From assembly GCF_000156235.1 (NCBI RefSeq), contig NZ_DS996808.1:372001-436000 (forward strand): 64,000 nucleotides of DNA, in the 5' to 3' direction. The notes beneath the pieces are model-generated. The model worked only from the letters and a program-made list of their open reading frames with translations, searched no databases and was not told where the DNA came from. Positions 34,435 through 44,195 of the stretch are shown here, in pieces; position 1 is the first letter of the stretch; every line of letters begins with the position of its first letter. The position numbers and the translations under genes are program-made. This stretch comes from Pseudovibrio sp000156235 (GTDB lineage Bacteria > Pseudomonadota > Alphaproteobacteria > Rhizobiales > Stappiaceae).

Positions 34435-35469
34435 ATGGAGATTTCGCAGCCTATTCCTCAGGCTGTGTTTTCTGTCGATGGTGTGGCTCCCGATGAGCGC
34501 TTCTCTCTCTGGAAAGAGAGCATTTCCTTCATGTTTCAGGTGGAAGCAGACCATGCCGTCAGGACGGATGATTTCACCGCTGAAGTTGATGCTCACATGT
34601 TCGGGCAAATTGTTCTGGCCCGGACAAAAAGCAGAAAACAGTTCTGGGAACGGAGTGAACTGACCATCGCAAGAGATGGAATGGACCACTTCATGATCCA
34701 GTTATTTGAAACCGGCGACATGTTCTATGAGCATGACGGCGCACAACATTCTGTTGCACAAGATGGCCTTATCATTTTTGATTTAGCCAGGACGTCAAAA
34801 TCCTGGACCAATACATTTTCAAACCTGTCCCTGATCATTCCCAGGGAGTTGCTTGAACCAAAGCTGGTTTATCCAGATGGGCAGCATATGAGGAGATTAC
34901 CCGCCTCGCAGCCCATGGTTCAGCTTCTGTACAGTCATATTAAAACGCTGAAAGAGTTGTCGGATCAGCTCAGTTTGTCTCAGGCAGCTGATGTTAATCC
35001 GGCAACTCTCTCTCTTGTTGCCGCTTGTCTCAACAGCACGGCTGATGGTGTCGTTATTTCCGATGCCAACAGTCATGCCGCGCAGATCATGTTGGCAAAA
35101 CGTGCAATCAATGAAAACCTGTCGAACCCGGCGCTTACGCCTGAAGTGGTGGCCTCCAAGGCAGGCATTTCGCGGTCCAAACTCTATGAAATGTTCCGCA
35201 GCTATGGAGGGGTAAAGAGCTTCGTGCTTGAGCAGCGGCTGAAAGGTGCCATGATGGCCCTTATCAGCAACAGCAATGCTCACCGCTCCAATGCGGAAAT
35301 CGCCTTTTCCTTCGGCTTCGCTTATGAGAGCACCTTCAGTCGTGCCTTCAAGAAGCGCTTTTCCATGACACCTACGGAAGCCCGGAACTCTGCAGGCGTT
35401 GCATGGAAGCACGCTGCTGACATGCCGGATATTGACCGGCGCTACGAAGACTGGGTCAAGCGCCTGTAA
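34435..35469 (+). CDS. AraC-family transcription regulator
   Basis: A 344-residue regulator. The N-terminal ~220 residues form a sensing domain of the AraC-binding-like type (DERFSLWKESISFMFQVEA; MIQLFETGDMFYEHDG), like those of feaR/oruR-type regulators. The C-terminal ~100 residues have two helix-turn-helix motifs (TPEVVASKAGISRSKLYEMFRSYGG and NAEIAFSFGFAYESTFSRAFKKRFSMTP). The start at MEISQP has an AAGGAG ribosome site; a longer frame begins 63 bases earlier without one. It converges on the aminotransferase gene, and a shared terminator lies between. Ligand unknown. Confidence 0.87.
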   Translation: MEISQPIPQAVFSVDGVAPDERFSLWKESISFMFQVEADHAVRTDDFTAEVDAHMFGQIVLARTKSRKQFWERSELTIARDGMDHFMIQLFETGDMFYEHDGAQHSVAQDGLIIFDLARTSKSWTNTFSNLSLIIPRELLEPKLVYPDGQHMRRLPASQPMVQLLYSHIKTLKELSDQLSLSQAADVNPATLSLVAACLNSTADGVVISDANSHAAQIMLAKRAINENLSNPALTPEVVASKAGISRSKLYEMFRSYGGVKSFVLEQRLKGAMMALISNSNAHRSNAEIAFSFGFAYESTFSRAFKKRFSMTPTEARNSAGVAWKHAADMPDIDRRYEDWVKRL

Positions 35470-35477
35470 GAGCAACA

Positions 35478-35505
35478 AAGGCGCTGCAGATATCTCCAGC
35501 GCCTT
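35478..35505. terminator. Bidirectional hairpin between AraC and aminotransferase genes
   Basis: Nine perfect pairs AAGGCGCTG (35478-35486) / CAGCGCCTT (35497-35505) in the 45-base gap between two convergent stops. Confidence 0.65.
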
Positions 35506-35513
35506 CCAGTTTG

Positions 35514-37178
35514 TTAAGCCACTGCCACGTCTTGTGGGCGGACGAACCAGCGCAGTTCCTCCACTTTTTCAGGCTGAACCACATTGTAGCGTTGCTCAGC
35601 ACCGTGTGTGCGAAGCAGTTCGGCTTCTGCAGCTTCCATAGTCTCTGCTAGTGAGGGGCGGTCAGATTTTGGCGCCGGGGCAGGCATCGCGGTGAAGTCG
35701 AGCGTGTCGAGGGATGCTGCGAGCTCGGCCTTGTGGTTCTGATAACGCCAGACAGCACCATTTGGATCAAATCGGTAGAACGGCAACAGTTTCCAACCGT
35801 GTTCAGCAACCAGTTCAATGGCACGGACGAGGTACTCGAAGGTCTCCTCATCAATGAAGTAGTTGAAGTTGAGACGGATCCAACCCGGACGCAGGATCAT
35901 GTGGCCCTCAACCAACTGCTCCTCCAACGCCTTGCTGTAATGCATATCCATACCCAGCAGAGCATGACCATAAGGGCCTGCACAGGAACAGCCACCGCGC
36001 GCCTGAATACCGAACAGGTCGTTGAGCAACGCCACGATAAAGCTGTAGTGCAGGTCTTTGCCTTTGTGGGTGATCTTGAGCGAGGTGATAGACAGGCGCG
36101 GCGCCTCAGTGTTGCCGAGGATCTCAATGTTCTCACATTTCGACCAGTGCGCCACAGCTCTGGAAACAAAGCTCTCTTCCCGGCGTTCAATCTCGTCCGT
36201 TCCAACCGCTTGCTGAAGTTTGAACACGAGGCCGGCGCGTACAGATTCCACGATGGCAGGCGTTCCGCCTTCCTCCCGGCGCTCAGCATCAGCCACATAG
36301 CGGTGATCTTCCGGCGTTACGTACATCACGGTGCCACCACCCGGCATGGCTGGCACACGGTTCTTCAGAATAGCATCACTGACAATGAGTACGCCCGGCG
36401 TACCCGGTCCGCCAACAAACTTGTGTGGTGACAGGAAGATAGCGTCTTTGGAGCTGTCTCCCTCTTCCGTCTCTTCGCCCGCCATATCGATGCCAACATA
36501 CGGGCCTGCAGCCGCATAATCCCAGAAGGACAGGGCGCCGTGTTTGTGGAGCAGGCGCGCAACAGTGTCGACATCAGTTTTCACGCCAGTCACGTTGGAG
36601 GCCGCTGAGAAACTGCCGATCTTGAGTGGGCGGTCCGCGTATTTGATCAGCTGCTTCTCAAGATCGTCCAGACAGACCTGTCCGCCCTCACAAAGCGGAA
36701 TGGAAACCACGTCTGCGATACTCTCGCGCCATGGCAGCTCATTGGAATGATGCTCGTAAGGACCGATGAAAACAACGGGGCGTTCTTCTGCTGGAATTTG
36801 CTGCTCAAACTTGTAGCGTGCGCTCAGGTCGGCAGGCAGTTTCAGGTTGAGAATGTCGATCAGCTTATGGATCGCAGAAGTTGCACCGGAACCGCAAAAT
36901 ATCACTGAATGATCGTCGTTCGCGTTCACCGCGGAGCGAATTTGCTGGCGGGCTTGCTCGCGCAGGGCTGTGGTCTGCGCACCGGTATAAGAAGTCTCTG
37001 TATGGGTGTTGGCATAGTAGGGCAGCACGTGATCGCGGATGTAGTCCTCAATCATGCTCAGGGAACGTCCTGACGCTGTGTAATCCGCATAAACCAATGG
37101 CTTACGACCAAACGCTGTGGTGATGGCCGCGTCCTCACCGATCACCGAGTTTCTGATTTTATCGATCAAATTACACAT
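35514..37178 (-). CDS. Class V aminotransferase (cysteine desulfurase / selenocysteine lyase-like)
   Basis: A 554-residue PLP enzyme, longer than NifS/SufS (~400) owing to a C-terminal ~110-residue extension. VYADYTASGRSLSMIE and YANTHTETSYTGAQTT are N-terminal signatures, FCGSGATSAIHKL the cofactor phosphate loop, SFWDYAAAGPYV the pyridine-N Asp, and LSPHKFVGGPGTPGVL contains the Schiff-base Lys. RGGCSCAGPYGHALLG has two cysteines where desulfurases carry the catalytic Cys. No SUF or ISC genes adjoin. A sulfur-related or unassigned lyase function is plausible; the exact substrate is unknown. Confidence 0.83.
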   Translation of the reverse strand: MCNLIDKIRNSVIGEDAAITTAFGRKPLVYADYTASGRSLSMIEDYIRDHVLPYYANTHTETSYTGAQTTALREQARQQIRSAVNANDDHSVIFCGSGATSAIHKLIDILNLKLPADLSARYKFEQQIPAEERPVVFIGPYEHHSNELPWRESIADVVSIPLCEGGQVCLDDLEKQLIKYADRPLKIGSFSAASNVTGVKTDVDTVARLLHKHGALSFWDYAAAGPYVGIDMAGEETEEGDSSKDAIFLSPHKFVGGPGTPGVLIVSDAILKNRVPAMPGGGTVMYVTPEDHRYVADAERREEGGTPAIVESVRAGLVFKLQQAVGTDEIERREESFVSRAVAHWSKCENIEILGNTEAPRLSITSLKITHKGKDLHYSFIVALLNDLFGIQARGGCSCAGPYGHALLGMDMHYSKALEEQLVEGHMILRPGWIRLNFNYFIDEETFEYLVRAIELVAEHGWKLLPFYRFDPNGAVWRYQNHKAELAASLDTLDFTAMPAPAPKSDRPSLAETMEAAEAELLRTHGAEQRYNVVQPEKVEELRWFVRPQDVAVA

Positions 37179-37777
37179 GCTCGTCCCGCTCTTTTCTGCC
37201 GCCTCTTCAGTTTTTGGTTCTGATGAACCCTCTCCAAGTCCATCTCATTTGCTGAAAAGATCACATATAAGAAACTACATGCTATAGATAATAGTCAAGT
37301 TAGAAAATGATACTCTAAATGAGATAATATGTAGAATGGGAGTGGATTTACTCAAGCGGTAAAGGAAGGCCGTCAAAAACCCACCAAAAAACGTAATTTT
37401 GATAATTAAATTTTAATTGTATCTATGGATTCGCAGTGCGGTTTTGCGATATGTGAGTCGCGCAGAAGCCAAACAGGGCTGAAAAGTATCCCGGGTTATG
37501 CACAGCACCGGGTAATCTTTCATCGCGACGACATAGATATGCAACGCGAAGTTGAAAAAAATTTCACAAAAGAAAATATTATTCGAAATAATATGCAAAA
37601 AGTGAAAAATTGATCAATAGCGCCTTTACGTCACCCCTGACATCGAGAAAACTAGCGATGCATGCTGCAGAAAATCATTCGGGCATATTGCAAAAATAAA
37701 CGTTCGCCTTGGCTCCTGGCTCAAACTGGGAGGGGAGTGGCGAATACGGATAAGATGAACTGTAACGGGGTTGATAC
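37179..37777. other. AT-rich upstream region of the RTX nuclease gene
   Basis: About 600 bases, markedly AT-rich, with no supported gene. It holds an imperfect dyad around ATAATTAAA/TTTTAATTGTAT near 37400 and is the likely promoter and silencer region for the nuclease. The 62-residue frame at 37425 has no ribosome site. Confidence 0.45.
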
Positions 37778-40700
37778 ATGTTCAATTTCTTTCCTCGATT
37801 TAACTTCTACTCGATCAACGTAAAATTCGGCACGTGGTGGGATGACGTCATCAACGGCACCGATGGCATTGATTGGGTTTGGGGTTTCAACGGTAACGAT
37901 ACCATCTCCACATATGCAGGAAACGACTGGATCCGCGCAGGTAAGGGCAATGACCTTATTTTCGCTGGTGACGGCAATGACCGCATCAGCGCAGCTGGTG
38001 GCGACGATGTCATCCACGGTGGTGCTGGCAATGACAGCATCAATGGTGGTCGTGGTTTCGATACAGCCGTTTATGAAGGCTCAATCGACGATTATTCATT
38101 CCAGCAGCGTGGTCGCTGGTGGAACCCGAAGACCAAAGTCATCGCAAACGACGGCTCTGAAAAAGACACCTTGATGAATGTTGAGGCGGTCTACTTCCAG
38201 GCTGATGATTACACCTACTATCTGGATGGTCGTAACAACGAGATCCGCGCAGGTGAAGATGCAGTTGCATCCGGCGATGAAGGTCTGGTTATTGACGCAG
38301 CAACACTGCTGGAAAACGACAAGGATTATGACGGCGACACCCTGTCTATCACTGGCGTTTCCGCAACCAGCACATCCGGTGCTACTGTTTCTCTCGAGAA
38401 CGGTCAGGTCTCTTATATCCCAGGCAACGTATTTGACAGCCTGCGTGAAGGTGAGACCGCTGAAGATACCTTCACCTACACAGTTACCGACGGCAACGGC
38501 AGCACCAAAGACGTCACCGTGACTGTAACCGTGACCGGTTCCAATCAGGCGCCTGTCCTATCTGTGGCTTCCGAGGTTTCCATTGCAGAAAATACCACTG
38601 AAGTGGCAACTGCATCCGCAACCGACGTAGACAACACAGACCTCACTTACTCCGTTTCCGGCACTGATGCAGACCTGTTCGAAATCGATGCTGAAACCGG
38701 CCAGCTGAGCTTCAAGACAGCACCTGACTTTGAAGCACCTGCAGATGCAGACGGCGACAACGTTTATCAGGTTGAAGTCACTGTAACCGATGCTGATGGC
38801 GGCACCGACACGAAGAGTGTTTCCGTTACTGTTGAAGACGAAAACGAAGTGACCCGCGATGTCATCGCGTTTGACATGGTGGACTCTCAGAGCGAAGGTT
38901 TGGTGAGCTTCACCAACACAGCGCCTGACTTCTCCAGCGTTGCTGATGGCTTCGGCAAGTTCACTGCAGACAGCGCACCGTTCTCACTGGTCGACTCTAC
39001 CAATGGTGGCTTTGAGAATGACGTTCTGGGTATCATCGATGAATCCACCAACTCCGGTGAGTTCTTCGGTGTAACTGACAGCATCAACGGTGATAACGAT
39101 GGCGAACTGACTGCGTCATGGACCTTCAATATTGCTGGTTATAAAGATCTTGGTCTTTCCCTTGATCTTGGTGCAATGGGCGACTTTGAAGGTACAGATA
39201 CCTTTGTGATCCGCTATTCCATCGATGGTGGCGAAGAGCAGGTTCTGTACTCCTTCACATCTGACAATGACGGCGCTCAGACCTATACCCTTGCCAGCGG
39301 CAAGACTGTTGATCTGGATGACCCGCTCACTGATGCAGACGCAGGCATTGTGCTGACCAACCAGCTGCAGACCCTCGTGTCCGATCTGGAAGGCACTGGT
39401 TCTGAGCTGACTATCAGCATTGAAGGCAAGTCTGACGGCGGTTCTGAAGCCTTTGCAATGCAGAACCTGAAGATCCTGGGCAACCCTGCAGTCGTGCGCG
39501 AAACCTTCGCGTTTGACATGGTGGACTCTCAGAACGATCGTCTGATCGAGTACACCAGCACTGCACCTGACTTCTCCAGCGCTGCAGATGGCTTCGGCAA
39601 GTACACTGCTGGTGATGCGCCGTTCTCCATGGTCGACTCCACCAATGGCAGCTTCGAGAATGACGCAATTGGCGTGATCGATGAAGCGACCAACACGGGC
39701 GAGTTCTTCGGCCTGGCTGATACCGTCAACAGTGACAACCCAGATGGTGACCCGCTGGTAGCAACCTGGCGCTTCGACATTTCAGACTACAGCAACATCA
39801 GCCTGTCTCTGGATGCCGGTGCTATGGGTGACTTCGAGTCCGATGACGTAGTGACCATCCGCTACTCCATTGACGGCGGTGAAGAGCAGACCCTGTTCTC
39901 CTTCACATCTGACAATGATGGCGCACAGACTTACACTCTTGCCAGCGGCAAGACTGTTGATCTGAACGACCCGATGGTTGAAACCACATCCGGTCTGGTT
40001 CTCACCAATGAACTGCAGACGCTGATGGCTGATCTGGAAGGTTCTGGCTCTGAACTGACCATCACCGTTGAAGGCTCAGCGAACGGCGGCGACGAAGCAT
40101 TCGTGTTGCAGAACCTGAAGCTGGAAGGCGATACAACAGGTGGCGGTGGTACCTCCACAACCTACGCAATTGCAGCTGAAGCTGACTCCAAGGCTGAAGG
40201 CGACAGCGGCGTAACCTCCTTCGAGTTCACCGTGACCCGTGATGGTGATCTGTCCGAAGCTGGTACTGTTGACTTCGCTGTTGGCGGCGACGTTGATGCG
40301 GCTGACTTCGGTGGCACTCTGCCATCCGGCAGCATCGAGTTTGCAGCTGGCGAAACCACCAAGACCATCACAGTCAACATCACTGGTGATGAAACAACAG
40401 AACTGAGCGAAGCTCTGACCGTGACCTTGAGCAACCCAACCGGTGGCAAGATCACAACGAAGAGCGCAACCAGCACTGTTGAGAACGACGACACCGCGCC
40501 TACTCTCATCTCCACCATTCAGGGTGAAGGTGCAGAATCCGGCATGGTTGGTGAGTTCGTTTACGTCAGCGCGCTTGTTACCCGTCTCACCAGCAATGGC
40601 TTCTACCTTCAGGAAGAAACCACTGACAGTGACGGTAACGCAGCAACCTCTGAAGGTATCTTCGTTTACACCGGCGCGGCTCCAACCGTTGCTGTTGGTG

Positions 40701-42439
40701 ATGCAGTGTCCTTCGGCGGTACAGTTGCTGAATTCGGCGGCCAGACCCAGCTGACAAACATTGCTGATCTGAACGTTCTGTCTTCCGGTAACGAACTTCC
40801 AGAATACATGCAGGTGCTTCTGTCTCCGACAAACCAGCATAACCTGGAAGCTCTGGAAGGCATGCGCGTCAGCATTGCTTCCGGCACAGACGATGCTCTG
40901 ACTGTCATCGAAAACTTCAATTTCGACCGCTACGGTCAGATTACAGTTTCCGCTGGCTCCCAGTATCAGGCAACTCACCTGTATGATCCGCAGGACGAGC
41001 TGGACCAGATCATCGAACATCAGGAAATGAACCAGAACAACCGCATCCTCATTGATGATGGTTCTTCTGAGCAGAACCCTGACGAGTTCACCTACGTTCC
41101 TGTGACCGCTGAAAACGGCGACAACGGTAACGGTTATCTCGACAAGGACGACGACTTCTCCGCTGGCGCAACTCTGCGTCTCGGCACGGAAATCGATGCT
41201 CCGATTGAGGGTGTTCTGACAGAAGGCTTCGACGGTCATACTCTTGTTGTTGACGGTCAGCTGTCCATCGACGAGAGCACCAACTCCGGTGCACGTCCTG
41301 AGCAGCCTGCTGATGTTGGCGGTGAACTGAAAGTGTCCAGCTTCAACGTGCTGAACTACTTCACCACCCTTGGCCAGCGCGGTGCGAGCACCGAGGCAGA
41401 CCTTGCACGTCAGACTGACAAGATCGTCAAGGCAATGCTTGATATCGATGCGGATGTCTTTGGTCTTCAGGAACTGGAGAACAACGGCTTTGATGATGCA
41501 TCTGCAATCAGCGCTCTTGTTGATGCCCTCAATGCAGAACTGACTGCTCAGGGCCGGACGGACGAGCTGTACACCTTCGTGAACCCGACTGATGGGGCTC
41601 CGATTGGCTCTGATGCGATCACCACTGGTATGATCTACCGTCCAAGCAAGCTGACTGTCATCGAGACAGAAACCTACACCTATCAGGAAACAAGTGCTGC
41701 TACGACTTACGCAATTGCGGACCGTCTGCAGGAGTTTGCTGATCGTTCATACGTAGGTGACTTCCAGCGTAACCGCCCAACCGTTGCAACCACCTTTGAG
41801 GATGCAAATGGTGAGCGCTTTACCCTTGCGGTCAACCACTACAAGTCCAAAGGTCCAAGCGGCCTGAGCGATCTGGTGGAAGACATTCAGGGCAAGCTGG
41901 ATGCAGGTACCATTCCGGCAGCTGATGTTGCTCAGGTGCAGGCAGATCTTGATGCTCTGATCGCTGATCCAAACTACGATCAGGGTGACGGACAGGCGTT
42001 CTGGGCTCAGGCACGTGAAGATGCAGCAAAAGAGCTGCATGAGTGGCTGAGAACTGAGTACGCAGGTGCGGGTCTTGATCCGGACATCCTCGTGATCGGT
42101 GACTTGAACACCTACGGCAAAGGCGACTCCGTACAGGAACTGATCGAAGGCGGTGACATGACCGATCTTCTCTCTCAGTACCTGGGCGATGAAGCGTACA
42201 GCTTCGTGTTTGATGGTCAGCGCGGTTCTCTGGACCACGCTCTGGCATCCGACAGCCTTGCTGAACAGGTGACTGGTCTTGCTGAGTGGCACATCAACGC
42301 AGATGAGCCAGATCTACTCAGCTACAACAGCCGCTTCACCGACGCTGGTTTCTACAACGACGACCAGTACGGCGCTTCTGACCACGACCCACTCATCATC
42401 GGTCTGGACCTCAGCAGCCCAAGCGAAATGCTGGTTTAA
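37778..42439 (+). CDS. Large RTX secreted nuclease (ExeM/NucH-type) with tandem beta-sandwich domains
   Basis: A 1553-residue acidic protein without a signal peptide. Residues ~18-105 are RTX nonapeptides (GNDTISTYAGND, GDDVIHGGAGND), unusually N-terminal. Then a VCBS/cadherin-like region (~160-355), two near-identical 214-residue repeats (~357-570 and ~571-784, both with FDMVDSQ and APDFSS), a Calx-beta domain (~790-905) and an OB-like domain (ISTIQGEGAESGM). From ~1182 to the end is an endonuclease/exonuclease/phosphatase domain: VSSFNVLNYF, QELEN (~1231), VNHYKSKG, GDLNTY (~1441), LDHALAS, SDHDP (~1534). It likely leaves by type I secretion and degrades extracellular DNA. The ribosome site is weak. 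Confidence 0.88.
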   Translation: MFNFFPRFNFYSINVKFGTWWDDVINGTDGIDWVWGFNGNDTISTYAGNDWIRAGKGNDLIFAGDGNDRISAAGGDDVIHGGAGNDSINGGRGFDTAVYEGSIDDYSFQQRGRWWNPKTKVIANDGSEKDTLMNVEAVYFQADDYTYYLDGRNNEIRAGEDAVASGDEGLVIDAATLLENDKDYDGDTLSITGVSATSTSGATVSLENGQVSYIPGNVFDSLREGETAEDTFTYTVTDGNGSTKDVTVTVTVTGSNQAPVLSVASEVSIAENTTEVATASATDVDNTDLTYSVSGTDADLFEIDAETGQLSFKTAPDFEAPADADGDNVYQVEVTVTDADGGTDTKSVSVTVEDENEVTRDVIAFDMVDSQSEGLVSFTNTAPDFSSVADGFGKFTADSAPFSLVDSTNGGFENDVLGIIDESTNSGEFFGVTDSINGDNDGELTASWTFNIAGYKDLGLSLDLGAMGDFEGTDTFVIRYSIDGGEEQVLYSFTSDNDGAQTYTLASGKTVDLDDPLTDADAGIVLTNQLQTLVSDLEGTGSELTISIEGKSDGGSEAFAMQNLKILGNPAVVRETFAFDMVDSQNDRLIEYTSTAPDFSSAADGFGKYTAGDAPFSMVDSTNGSFENDAIGVIDEATNTGEFFGLADTVNSDNPDGDPLVATWRFDISDYSNISLSLDAGAMGDFESDDVVTIRYSIDGGEEQTLFSFTSDNDGAQTYTLASGKTVDLNDPMVETTSGLVLTNELQTLMADLEGSGSELTITVEGSANGGDEAFVLQNLKLEGDTTGGGGTSTTYAIAAEADSKAEGDSGVTSFEFTVTRDGDLSEAGTVDFAVGGDVDAADFGGTLPSGSIEFAAGETTKTITVNITGDETTELSEALTVTLSNPTGGKITTKSATSTVENDDTAPTLISTIQGEGAESGMVGEFVYVSALVTRLTSNGFYLQEETTDSDGNAATSEGIFVYTGAAPTVAVGDAVSFGGTVAEFGGQTQLTNIADLNVLSSGNELPEYMQVLLSPTNQHNLEALEGMRVSIASGTDDALTVIENFNFDRYGQITVSAGSQYQATHLYDPQDELDQIIEHQEMNQNNRILIDDGSSEQNPDEFTYVPVTAENGDNGNGYLDKDDDFSAGATLRLGTEIDAPIEGVLTEGFDGHTLVVDGQLSIDESTNSGARPEQPADVGGELKVSSFNVLNYFTTLGQRGASTEADLARQTDKIVKAMLDIDADVFGLQELENNGFDDASAISALVDALNAELTAQGRTDELYTFVNPTDGAPIGSDAITTGMIYRPSKLTVIETETYTYQETSAATTYAIADRLQEFADRSYVGDFQRNRPTVATTFEDANGERFTLAVNHYKSKGPSGLSDLVEDIQGKLDAGTIPAADVAQVQADLDALIADPNYDQGDGQAFWAQAREDAAKELHEWLRTEYAGAGLDPDILVIGDLNTYGKGDSVQELIEGGDMTDLLSQYLGDEAYSFVFDGQRGSLDHALASDSLAEQVTGLAEWHINADEPDLLSYNSRFTDAGFYNDDQYGASDHDPLIIGLDLSSPSEMLV

Positions 42440-42450
42440 GCAAAAAAGAA

Positions 42451-42515
42451 GGCCCTCGCAGGTACGCGAGGGCCTCCACAAGAACAGAAAAAGCGGCTCC
42501 CAGAGCCGCTTTTTT
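42451..42515 (+). terminator. Double hairpin terminator after the nuclease gene
   Basis: First hairpin GGCCCTCGC/GCGAGGGCC (42451-42474). Second, AAAGCGGCTC/GAGCCGCTTT with a three-base loop, ends in a T-run (to 42515) and is a standard rho-independent terminator. Confidence 0.85.
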
Positions 42516-42878
42516 ATTGGCCAAATGAAAATCACTCCCAAAATCAGGGAGATAAAGATCGCGATGTTTGGTGGTAAGCTGGGTGCTCTTTGAGGGCAAA
42601 AGCAGCTGTGTTGTGCCAGCCAATGCATCGGACAAGATAGGCTTATCCGACTGAGGCAACAGCCTTGCCCTCAAACCGGAGGTGATGGGATGAGGTTATT
42701 CCCCATTTCACTCACGCTTAAAATGAAAAAGACCCGCAGCCGGCTGGTAATCGCGCTATGGGTCACTTTCAGCTTATAAGCAAAGGGAAGGGGGCTTAGC
42801 TCCCTTCTCACTCCGGTATTTTAGTCCTCACGACTTCAAAAATCAATGAAGCCGCCCTCCGAGGAAGTAAGGGGTCCC
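42516..42878. other. Interval between convergent nuclease and T1SS operons
   Basis: About 360 bases without a gene. A dyad GAAGGG/CCCTTC at 42787-42807 followed on the minus strand by CCTTTGCTT may terminate the secretion operon. A 20-base palindrome AAGTAAGGG-GT-CCCTTACTT (42865-42884) spans the stop codon of the membrane-fusion gene. Confidence 0.45.
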
Positions 42879-44195
42879 TTACTTCTCCTTGAGCGCGTGG
42901 GCGATTTGGTCCTGGAGGGGTTTTACGAAGTAGGAGAGGACGGTGCGTTCGCCGGTTTGGATGAAGCCTTCGACGGGCATGCCGGGGACCAGGGTCTGAC
43001 CGTTGAGCTTTGGCATCTCGCTCTCAAGGATCTTCAGACGGGCCAGATAGAATGGCTCGCCGGTGACCTCATCACGGGTCAGGTCCGGAGAGACGTTGAG
43101 CACGGCTGCGCTGAGCTCCGGTGTGGTGCGCTGGTCGAAGGCGGCAAGGCGCACGTAAGCGTCCTGTCCCACCTGCAGCTGGTCCACGTCGATTGGCTGA
43201 ACACGGCTTTCGATCACCAGTTCGCTGTCTTCCGGCACCACCAGCATCAGGGTGTCACCCGGTGCAATCACGCCGCCCACGGTGTGAACCGCAAGCTGGT
43301 GCACATAGCCGGATTGCGGCGCGCGGATGTCGATGCGCTTGAGGCGATCTTCTGCGGCAACTTCCTGTTCTTCCAGCTCTGCAATCTGAGAGCGGATGGT
43401 TTGCAGGTCAGAGAGCACCTTTTCAAGGAACTCCTCGTCCAGCTGCAGGATCTGCACGCGTTTTTCGCTGATGGCTTCCTTGGTCTGGGCGATCTGGGAG
43501 ATCAGCCCGCCGCGATCACCGATCAGCTCGGCGCGCTCGCGTTTGATGGCGGTGACCTGAGAGGCGTTGATCAGGCGCTTTTCTAAAAGTGAGGAGAAGT
43601 CAGAAAGCTGCTGGGTGACCAGATCGATGCTTTCTGCCTTGGCATCGCGCTGCACCTGCAGGCCTTCAATCTGCTGCTCCAACTGAGCGATCTGTTCGCC
43701 AAGCTGTTTTTTGCGGCCCTTGATGCCTTGCTGGCGGGCGTCAAACAGAGCCTGTTCGCCATCGAGAGCTGTGGCGGCAATCTCGTCAGTCTTGGCCAGC
43801 TCAACAAGAGTTTCCGGGAAGATCACACGTTGTTCGCGGCGCCATTCAGCGGAAAGGCGGGCTTCCTGAGCCTGCATCTGATGCAGGCGCTTGCGGGTGA
43901 TGGCAAGGTTGGCTTTGACCACGGTCTCATCAAGGCGGAACAGCACGTCACCGGCTTTGACCTCGTCGCCGTCTTTGACGAGGATCTCACCGACAATGCC
44001 GCCTTCCTGATGCTGCACCTTCTTGGCCTGACCATCAACCGCGATGGAGCCGGAGGTGATCACCGCGCTGTTGATCTTGGCAACAGAAGCCCAGCCTCCA
44101 AGGCCAAGAACCAGAACGCCCACAAGAGCGATGCCCCAGCGCAGGTGTTTTTTACGAGAGGACTGAATGGAGGAAAGTGTTGTTTGCTCAGGCAT
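42879..44195 (-). CDS. Type I secretion membrane-fusion protein (HlyD/PrtE family)
   Basis: A 438-residue periplasmic adaptor. One transmembrane helix lies near residues 19-40 (LRWGIALVGVLVLGLGGWASV). A lipoyl half follows (KVQHQEGGIVGEILVKDGDEVKAGDVLF), then long coiled-coil helices with heptads (~95-285), a second lipoyl half (IDIRAPQSGYVHQLAVHTVGGVIAPGD) and a beta-barrel domain. The C-terminus (GMPVEGFIQTGERTVLSYFVKPL) is the family signature. It overlaps the exporter gene by eight bases. It would link the ABC exporter to a TolC-type outer-membrane channel, which is not encoded in the window. Confidence 0.92.
   Translation of the reverse strand: MPEQTTLSSIQSSRKKHLRWGIALVGVLVLGLGGWASVAKINSAVITSGSIAVDGQAKKVQHQEGGIVGEILVKDGDEVKAGDVLFRLDETVVKANLAITRKRLHQMQAQEARLSAEWRREQRVIFPETLVELAKTDEIAATALDGEQALFDARQQGIKGRKKQLGEQIAQLEQQIEGLQVQRDAKAESIDLVTQQLSDFSSLLEKRLINASQVTAIKRERAELIGDRGGLISQIAQTKEAISEKRVQILQLDEEFLEKVLSDLQTIRSQIAELEEQEVAAEDRLKRIDIRAPQSGYVHQLAVHTVGGVIAPGDTLMLVVPEDSELVIESRVQPIDVDQLQVGQDAYVRLAAFDQRTTPELSAAVLNVSPDLTRDEVTGEPFYLARLKILESEMPKLNGQTLVPGMPVEGFIQTGERTVLSYFVKPLQDQIAHALKEK

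Noticed and set aside
40076..41239. A 387-residue frame antisense to the RTX nuclease gene
   Set aside because: It mirrors the repetitive Asp/Gly/Thr-rich coding sequence and has no domain of its own.
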